This document shows, piece by piece, positions 42,187 to 46,993 of a stretch of DNA of 46,993 nucleotides (position 1 is the stretch's first letter; the number at the start of each line of letters is the position of its first letter). The stretch lies in assembly GCA_963614215.1 (NCBI GenBank), contig CAVECB010000013.1:1-46993 (forward strand). Direction: 5' to 3'. The stretch comes from CAVAWX01 sp963614215. Its GTDB lineage: Bacteria > Actinomycetota > Coriobacteriia > Coriobacteriales > QAMH01. A program made the translations under genes and the position numbers. Under the pieces are notes generated by a model. That model searched no databases and was not told the DNA's origin. It saw only the letters and a list, made by a program, of their open reading frames with translations.

Positions 42187-42219
42187 GCTCCGCTTCTCCT
42201 GGATCTCGAAACACTGTGC

Positions 42220-42393
42220 CTAGTTGCTAGGGTGGGTGAAGAATTCTCCGATTGGCTCGGCGATGGCCTGGAAGGCGGCGTCTTGATCCAGGGTCATGGT
42301 CTGCGAGACGGCGTCGGCGGCAAGCGCTACAAGCAACACCGCGCACATAATGGCGATGATTATGATTTTTGGGTTGTCGTGTAGAATCTTCAT
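42220..42393 (-). CDS. 57-residue single-span membrane protein
   Basis: A small protein with a basic start (KILHDNPK), a membrane segment IIIIAIMCAVLLVALAADAV and a soluble tail containing QTMTLDQDAAFQ. AGGGGAAGAAA precedes ATG 42393. It lies 44 bases after the larger membrane protein on the same strand and is probably its partner. A longer frame on this strand runs to 43017, but that part is out of phase with the real upstream gene. Function unknown. Confidence 0.6.
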   Translation of the reverse strand: MKILHDNPKIIIIAIMCAVLLVALAADAVSQTMTLDQDAAFQAIAEPIGEFFTHPSN

Positions 42394-42437
42394 TTTCTTC
42401 CCCTTTTGTTCCTGATGCGTCTGGTGCGATTTCCTGA

Positions 42438-43193
42438 TTACATGTAGCAGCGGTAGATGAGTATAAAGAGCGGCATGATGATAGCCATCATGGCCAAAGC
42501 CACGATGAAGCTGATTATGAACATGCCCGCCAATATGACAACAGTTAAGATGCATGTTGCGAGAATAGGAAAAAGGGAGAAGGCAAGGCACATGAACATC
42601 CAGCGTGCGACAGGGTGGAGCTTCAATGCGGCGCTGGCACGGCGCATGCGGGAAAAGCGCTGTCCTTGCGGATGAAGCCGAAACACTGTGCACATCAAGG
42701 CTATCGACACGGCAAAAATAACGGTGAACACCGTGGCAAGCAGGGCGAGATCCGACAAATCCTCGCCCCCCGCAAGTGGATATTGCTTGTACCCGCCCTT
42801 GCATACCACAAAGACTATGAAGTGTGCCGAAAACGCAAGAGCCATCCCAACGGAGGAAATCCATTGGAGAGCGGCCATCACTGCGGGGCGTTTGGGCGCA
42901 GTTACCAGCCCGCGGCGTGCTAGGCATCCGACGGCAGAGAACCCAAGTTCCAGCCCGAGATAGCAAACCGAAATGAGAACTGCGGCTTGCCCAATCCAGC
43001 CGAGGGCGTTTATCCACTCGGGCGCTTCAAACGCTTGGACGATAAGAGAGATGTCATACTCGCTTGCCATGAGGCAGCGCGCAGCACCTGCGAAAAATGC
43101 GAATGTCCCGACGACGACGATGTTGACCGCCAGACCGATAATGTCGGTGTTTTCCCTTAGCCTAGTTATGCTCTTACGTGCGACGAGTTCCAT
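42438..43193 (-). CDS. Polytopic membrane protein of unknown function
   Basis: A 251-residue protein with five to seven hydrophobic segments, for example IIGLAVNIVVVGTFAFFAG near 19-37, AVLISVCYLGLELGF, ATVFTVIFAVSIALMC and a long C-terminal pair, IIMPLFILIYRCYM at the end. A basic loop sits near 185-195 (GQRFSRMRRAS). GGGAGG lies 7 bases before ATG 43193. No family is recognised; it looks like a DUF2975-type membrane protein but no diagnostic motif confirms this. It diverges from the AAA ATPase gene across a 292-base gap that holds phased repeats. Confidence 0.7.
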   Translation of the reverse strand: MELVARKSITRLRENTDIIGLAVNIVVVGTFAFFAGAARCLMASEYDISLIVQAFEAPEWINALGWIGQAAVLISVCYLGLELGFSAVGCLARRGLVTAPKRPAVMAALQWISSVGMALAFSAHFIVFVVCKGGYKQYPLAGGEDLSDLALLATVFTVIFAVSIALMCTVFRLHPQGQRFSRMRRASAALKLHPVARWMFMCLAFSLFPILATCILTVVILAGMFIISFIVALAMMAIIMPLFILIYRCYM

Positions 43194-43350
43194 GATGCAA
43201 CCTCCCGTAGGTCTTTCCTGTTGTTCGTGCCGAAACAGACAGTACTATGGGGCAAGATGATTTTCAGGGATTCCAGAGTCTATTTAGGCCGTGGAGTCGC
43301 TCTCGCTTGATTTCCCTTGCAAACTGCCTGCAAGATTCCCTGTCACGGCT

Positions 43351-43420
43351 TGAATTAGAACTATTTAGAACTATTTAGAAAAATTTAGAACTTTTTAGAA
43401 AAGTTTAGAGCTGTTTAGAA
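43351..43420. repeat. Seven 10-bp repeats (NNNTTTAGAA), helically phased
   Basis: Seven consecutive decamers each end in TTAGAA or TTAGAG, at 43360, 43370 and so on to 43420, with no spacing error. They stop 9 bases before a TATCAT -10 box. The 10-bp period puts every box on one face of the helix. Likely roles are an array of regulator sites or an intrinsically curved UP element. Confidence 0.95.
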
Positions 43421-43429
43421 AAACGCCGC

Positions 43430-43467
43430 TATCATGGAGATGTCGGGGCACTTCCCCCTTCCCGACA
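43430..43467 (+). promoter_or_regulatory. -10 box and leader hairpin of the AAA ATPase gene
   Basis: TATCAT (43430-43435) lies 50 bases before the ATG. The leader holds an exact inverted repeat, TGTCGGG (43441-43447) with CCCGACA (43461-43467). The last phased repeats occupy the -35 zone, and no ordinary -35 hexamer is seen. Confidence 0.45.
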
Positions 43468-43485
43468 GCGGACGAGGAGCGCAAT

Positions 43486-44619
43486 ATGAGCGAGACGAGC
43501 GTTGTGAACAGCGTGAACAGCACGAACGAAACCGAGAACCCTTTCACCCCGAGCTTCGGCGAGGTCCCCGCGCACGTCGCCGGCAGAAAGCAAATGCTTG
43601 CCGACATAAGCGCCGCCTTCGCAAAAAAGACGCGCTCGCCCGAGCTTACCTGCCTCTTTTCCGGCGCGCGCGGCATGGGAAAAACGACGCTTCTCTCGCT
43701 TTTGGCGCACCGTGCTGAGGGGGCGGGCTGGATCGCCGTGGACGCGACCGCGCTGCCCGGCATGCTCGACGATCTCGAGATTGGCATACGCGAGAAAGCC
43801 CAGCACCTGCTCGCGAAAAAGCCGGCGGCGAAACTCTCTGGCGTGGAAGTCGCCGGGGTCGGGGCGCTTTCTTTTGCCGAGGGCGTAAAGGAGAAGAGCA
43901 ACTGGCGCAGTAGGGTCTCGGGCATCTTGGAGCAGCTGGCCGAGACGGAGACGGGCTTGCTGCTGACGGTGGATGAGGTCAACCCATCCCTGCCCGAATT
44001 GGTCGAGCTCGTGGCGGTCTACCAGCACTTTGTCCGCGAAGGACGTAAAGTCGCCCTGCTGATGGCGGGCCTGCCGGGCAAGATTTCCAGCCTGCTCAAC
44101 GATGAGACGGTGTCGTTTCTGCGGAGGGCGCAGCAGTTTTCCCTGACGCGAATCGAGGACTTCGACGTCGAGGAGGCGCTGCGCATGACCATCGAGGAAA
44201 ACGGGCGCACCGCAGATGTACAGGGCGTCGAGCTGGCTGTTCAGGCGATCGCTGGCTTTCCGTTTCTCTTGCAGCTCGTCGGCTACAGGAGCTGGAACAT
44301 GCACCCCGCCGAGAAAGAAATCTCCGCACAGGATTTCAAAGGGGGCATCGAGGCCGCACGCCGGGAGATGCAGGCGCGGATCCTCGACGCCACGTACAGG
44401 GAGCTTTCGGAAGGCGACAGAAAATTTGCCGCCACGATGCTTGAAGACGAGGGGAAGAGCAGGGTCTCTGATTTGGCCAAGCGCCTCGGATGGTCGGCTG
44501 CGCAGACTTCCCAGTATCGTAAAAGGCTCATCGATGCAGGCGTTGTAGAGAGCAGGGAGCGCGGCGTTGTCGAGTTCAGTCTGCCGTTTTTCAAAGAGTT
44601 CTTGCGCGACGAAGGGTGA
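43486..44619 (+). CDS. AAA ATPase with C-terminal winged helix
   Basis: A 377-residue protein of the ORC/Cdc6-like or STAND-like ATPase group. FGEVPAHVAGRKQMLADI precedes Walker A GARGMGKTT (60-68); Walker B is LLLTVDEVN near 158-166. The residues from about 305 to 370 form a winged helix (RVSDLAKRLGWSAAQTSQYRKR). This layout is common in accessory regions next to toxin or defence genes, with the winged helix binding DNA. GAGGAG precedes ATG 43486. It is preceded by the phased repeats and is divergent from the membrane-protein pair. The role is unknown; a regulatory or defence ATPase is the best guess. Confidence 0.78.
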   Translation: MSETSVVNSVNSTNETENPFTPSFGEVPAHVAGRKQMLADISAAFAKKTRSPELTCLFSGARGMGKTTLLSLLAHRAEGAGWIAVDATALPGMLDDLEIGIREKAQHLLAKKPAAKLSGVEVAGVGALSFAEGVKEKSNWRSRVSGILEQLAETETGLLLTVDEVNPSLPELVELVAVYQHFVREGRKVALLMAGLPGKISSLLNDETVSFLRRAQQFSLTRIEDFDVEEALRMTIEENGRTADVQGVELAVQAIAGFPFLLQLVGYRSWNMHPAEKEISAQDFKGGIEAARREMQARILDATYRELSEGDRKFAATMLEDEGKSRVSDLAKRLGWSAAQTSQYRKRLIDAGVVESRERGVVEFSLPFFKEFLRDEG

Positions 44620-44658
44620 AGTGCGTGTGAATGAGCGCGGGGCGGACTTGCGGCGAAA

Positions 44659-44694
44659 GTTAACAACTGCTAACATCCGCGCAAACACGTTAAC
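44659..44694. promoter_or_regulatory. Paired GTTAAC sites, candidate metal-regulator operator
   Basis: GTTAAC occurs at 44659-44664 and 44689-44694, 30 bases apart. The first is part of an imperfect 16-base dyad with the arms GTTA and TAAC. They lie 55-90 bases before the FeoB-associated gene, and a DtxR/MntR-type regulator is encoded next to it. Confidence 0.4.
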
Positions 44695-44748
44695 GGATTC
44701 GCGCGCGAGGGTTGGCGCACGGACACGCATGGAAAACGAGGCTGGGAC

Positions 44749-45000
44749 ATGAACGCGGCAAGTTGGATCATATTGGCACTCATCGCGCTGTGGCTGGGGT
44801 GGACGGCGAAATCGCGCCTGTTCAAGAGTGCGGCCAAGCGGCGTGGCGGCTGCTGCGATACGGGGGATGCGGACGCGGGCTGCGCATGCGGCGGCTGCGC
44901 GGGCTGCGATGCTTGCCACGAGAGCGCCACACGCCGAAACGCCGTCGTTCCCATTGTGAAAGAAGCGCCCAAAGGGGATAATTCCCACAGCGCCGCCTGA
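44749..45000 (+). CDS. FeoB-associated Cys-rich membrane protein
   Basis: An 83-residue protein with one N-terminal membrane segment (SWIILALIALWLGW) followed by a cytoplasmic run of seven Cys in 22 residues (GGCCDTGDADAGCACGG then CAGCDAC). Such proteins usually sit beside the ferrous-iron transporter FeoB and may bind iron at the pore. No feoA or feoB is within view, so it is separated here from its partner. A metal-dependent regulator follows at 45102. Confidence 0.75.
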   Translation: MNAASWIILALIALWLGWTAKSRLFKSAAKRRGGCCDTGDADAGCACGGCAGCDACHESATRRNAVVPIVKEAPKGDNSHSAA

Positions 45001-45101
45001 ACGGGCGGGCGTCGTTGCGGGGCGACCGGTTGCGGAAAGCCCGTCACGAAAAGCGCGCGCCGCATCCGGCGCATGCGCAGGCGACAAGCGGGAGAAAGAA
45101 C

Positions 45102-45533
45102 ATGGCAGAGCACAGCGCCGACAACGCGACCCTCACCTCCTCCTACGAGGACTACATCGAGGCCATTTTCGACCTCGCCCAACGCGGCGGCGGCTCTGTG
45201 CGCAACGTCGACGTGGCCGAGGAGCTGGGCTTTTCCAAGGCAAGTGTCGCGCGCGCGACGAAGAACCTGCGCGAGGAGGGCTACATCGACCAAGAGCCCT
45301 ACGGCGAGATCAGCCTGACGGAAAAGGGGCGTGCTTACGGCGAGCGCATCATCGCGCGGCACTGGGCGCTGCGCACCTTCCTCACCGACGTGCTGGGCGT
45401 CGACCCCGAGCAGGCCAACGAGGAAGCCTGCGAGATGGAACACACCATCAGCCAAGACACCATGGACAAGTGGATCGCCTGGCTGGGCGAGCAGGGCGTG
45501 TCCATCGAGCCGGGCAGCCTGCACAACGCCTGA
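45102..45533 (+). CDS. DtxR/MntR-family metal-dependent regulator
   Basis: A 143-residue protein. A winged helix occupies about 10-70 (YIEAIFDLAQRGG, then SKASVARATKNLREEGY). A dimer and metal-binding helix follows, with NEEACEMEHTIS holding the Glu, Cys and His ligands of the family. It lacks the C-terminal SH3-like domain of DtxR, like MntR. ATG 45102 has GGAGAAAG upstream. Its place after the FeoB-associated gene suggests iron control, with Fe2+ or Mn2+ as co-repressor. Confidence 0.88.
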   Translation: MAEHSADNATLTSSYEDYIEAIFDLAQRGGGSVRNVDVAEELGFSKASVARATKNLREEGYIDQEPYGEISLTEKGRAYGERIIARHWALRTFLTDVLGVDPEQANEEACEMEHTISQDTMDKWIAWLGEQGVSIEPGSLHNA

Positions 45534-45582
45534 GCCCTGCCCCGCCCCGTGCCTCCTCGTCCGCGCTGCGCATCCGGCCCTT

Positions 45583-45766
45583 CACGCAAAAACGGAGATT
45601 GGGCGACACCCGAAGTCTGTTTTTGCGCGTCAAATGTGCAATAGTGGACTTTGGGCGACGGAATACCCCCTTGTCGCCATCGCCCGAAGTCCCTTTTTGC
45701 GCAAAAACCCTTCTAGACGCACATGAGACCCCCCAAAACGTCGCCCGAAGTCTGTTTTTGCGCGTC
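45583..45766. repeat. Cluster of extragenic palindromic repeats
   Basis: The 28-base unit at 45604-45631 recurs at 45739-45766 with two differences; its core is CCCGAAGTCTGTTTTTGCGC. A third direct copy lies near 45678-45706, and two inverted copies at 45583-45605 and about 45637-45662. Hairpins form: 45583-45591 with 45620-45628, and GGACTTTGGGCGA (45646-45658) with 45680-45692. TTTTTGCGCAAAAA (45694-45707) is itself a palindrome. The 409-base gap 45534-45942 holds this cluster and no gene. The copies may act as transcript ends, or be REP-type elements. Confidence 0.88.
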
Positions 45767-45855
45767 GCTGTTCCTCTTCCCCTTTTTCCTTCTGCCTTTC
45801 CACCTCGTCCTCGCCCTCTGCGTGAAACATCCCCGAAACCGCACTTTAAAACAGG

Positions 45856-45884
45856 CGTAACGCGCCGTTCACCATCGCGTTACG
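45856..45884. promoter_or_regulatory. 9-bp inverted repeat upstream of the ammonium transporter
   Basis: CGTAACGCG (45856-45864) and CGCGTTACG (45876-45884) flank 11 bases. The GTAAC-N6-TTCAC spacing inside it resembles nitrogen-regulator half sites of Actinobacteria, although GlnR in this class is not assured. It lies about 58 bases before the ATG. Confidence 0.4.
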
Positions 45885-45942
45885 TGGCCGCCCCACCATT
45901 TTCACCGTCATATCCATGTTTCGAGTGAGGAAGGTGAGCGCT

Positions 45943-46993
45943 ATGGATACCGCATTGACGGCATTCACCATCATCTGCGCCGCGTTGGTGTTGCTGATGA
46001 CGCCCGGCCTCGCGTTTTTCTACGGCGGCCTGAGCCGCAAGAAGAACGTGGGCAACACCATGATCATGAGTTTTCTGGCCATTGGAATCACGGCGGTCCT
46101 GTGGGTGGCCGTCACGTTTTCCACGGCCTTCGACGGGCAGTTCTCGCCCGACGACGGCTGGGTCGGTCAAATCATCGGCGGCTTCGGCCAGCTGTTCTTG
46201 AACGGCACGGACACCGTGGCCGAGGGCAGCTTCGTCGACGGCCTGCCCGACATGGTCTTCGTCGCCTTCCAATGCGCGTTTGCCATCATCACGGTCGCCA
46301 TCATTACCGGCGGCGTGTCTGGGCGCATCAAGTTCGGCGCCATCGCGGCCATACTCGTGGCCTGGGTGCTGCTGGTCTACGGCCCGCTCGCGCACATGGT
46401 CTGGGGCCACGGCCTGATCGGCGAGACCATCGGCGCCATCGACTTCGCGGGCGGCGACGTCGTCCACATCTCCTCGGGCGTCACAGCCCTCGTGCTGGCC
46501 ATACTCTGCGGCAAGCGCCGCGGCTACGGCACCGTCTCCTACCGCGCACACAACGTGCCCTTCGTGGCGCTCGGCGCAGGCCTTCTGTGGTTCGGCTGGC
46601 TCGGCTTCAACGCGGGCTCGGCGCTGGCCATCGACGACGGTGTCGCGGGCATCGCGTTGGTGAACACCGTGGCGGCTTCGGCGGCGGCCATGCTCTCGTG
46701 GATGGTCGTGGATAAAATCGTCACTGGTCACGCCACGCTCGTCGGCGCCTGCACCGGCCTTGTTGCCGGCCTCGTGGTGATCACCCCGGCCGCAGGCTTC
46801 GTGGCCGCGTGGGCCTCGCTTGTCATGGGCATCATCGTCAGCCCTTGCTGCTACTTCGGCATCAGCGTGCTGAAGCGCAAGTTCGGCTACGACGACGCGC
46901 TCGACGCCTTCGGCTGCCACGGTATCGGCGGCATCGTGGGCGGCATCCTGACCGGCCTGTTCTGCGTGCCCGAGCTGTCCTGGACCGACTTCG
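45943..46993 (+). CDS. amt: Ammonium transporter, N-terminal part
   Basis: The first 350 residues of an Amt/MEP/Rh channel, cut by the window end. Features are an N-terminal TM1 with TPGLAFFYGGL, the twin His at about 175 (DVVHISSG) and 325 (FGCHGIGG), and the signature LWFGWLGFNAGSA. About ten membrane segments are present before the cut. GAGGAAGG precedes ATG 45943. A glnB/glnK gene often follows amt but would lie outside the window. Confidence 0.92.
   Translation, partial: MDTALTAFTIICAALVLLMTPGLAFFYGGLSRKKNVGNTMIMSFLAIGITAVLWVAVTFSTAFDGQFSPDDGWVGQIIGGFGQLFLNGTDTVAEGSFVDGLPDMVFVAFQCAFAIITVAIITGGVSGRIKFGAIAAILVAWVLLVYGPLAHMVWGHGLIGETIGAIDFAGGDVVHISSGVTALVLAILCGKRRGYGTVSYRAHNVPFVALGAGLLWFGWLGFNAGSALAIDDGVAGIALVNTVAASAAAMLSWMVVDKIVTGHATLVGACTGLVAGLVVITPAAGFVAAWASLVMGIIVSPCCYFGISVLKRKFGYDDALDAFGCHGIGGIVGGILTGLFCVPELSWTDF

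Noticed and set aside
43351..43420. CRISPR array
   Set aside because: The units are only 10 bp with no spacers. The 23-bp array at 33949 also has just 5-bp spacers. No cas genes are present.
33686..44619. Complete prophage or insertion sequence
   Set aside because: No integrase, transposase, capsid, terminase or lysis gene is visible. The island label rests on gene content and composition only.

Overview
The window looks like the chromosome of a high-GC Gram-positive of the Coriobacteriia, most likely an Eggerthellaceae-type gut anaerobe. The signs are a recF-DUF721-gyrB-gyrA order near the origin, a BspA/CWB2 surface protein, a MalT-like LuxR regulator beside a molybdopterin enzyme and an MFS carrier, and actinobacterial-style leaderless genes. 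No ribosomal RNA or 16S sequence is present, so the genus is inference.

1-6362 is the origin-proximal gyrase locus: the tail of recF, a DUF721/DciA-like protein, gyrB (with 349 unsequenced bases) and gyrA, then a strong terminator and tRNA-Ile(GAU) and tRNA-Ala(UGC). 6418-24566 is mostly housekeeping: a split chromate transporter, tmk-holB-ricT, an NhaC-type antiporter, an LRR/CWB2 surface protein, a small membrane protein overlapping hemH, tRNA-Gln with glmU-prs-pth, a dicluster ferredoxin, phenylacetate-CoA ligase, aspartate kinase (with a likely nested beta subunit) and an FAD-dependent oxidoreductase.

24717-32723 is a respiratory or dehydroxylase-type module. It holds a 787-residue soluble molybdopterin oxidoreductase, a two-cluster Fe-S partner, a SlyD-type FKBP isomerase, a small zinc-ribbon protein, an 893-residue STAND/LuxR regulator and an MFS transporter. 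The set resembles the catechol dehydroxylase loci of Eggerthella and Gordonibacter relatives; the substrate cannot be read from the sequence. An orphan type IV prepilin peptidase follows.

33686-44619 is an accessory island, visibly richer in A+T over the large helicase gene. On the minus strand a WYL-type regulator, a 1641-residue SF1 helicase with a long coiled-coil insertion and a DUF5710/zinc-finger protein lie in a row, followed by an AbrB/PIN toxin-antitoxin pair. This is the best candidate for an undescribed defence-type system. Next to it are a five- to seven-helix membrane protein with a 57-residue companion, and a divergent AAA ATPase with a winged helix. Seven 10-bp repeats, phased with the DNA helix, lie immediately upstream of the ATPase promoter. 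44620-46993 returns to core functions: a FeoB-associated Cys-rich protein, a MntR/DtxR-type regulator, a cluster of extragenic palindromes and the start of an ammonium transporter.

Small-scale themes recur: -10 boxes of TATAAT or TATCAT type, two genes with a -10 box exactly 7 bases before the ATG, and gene-end hairpins built on GGGTGA/TCACCC.
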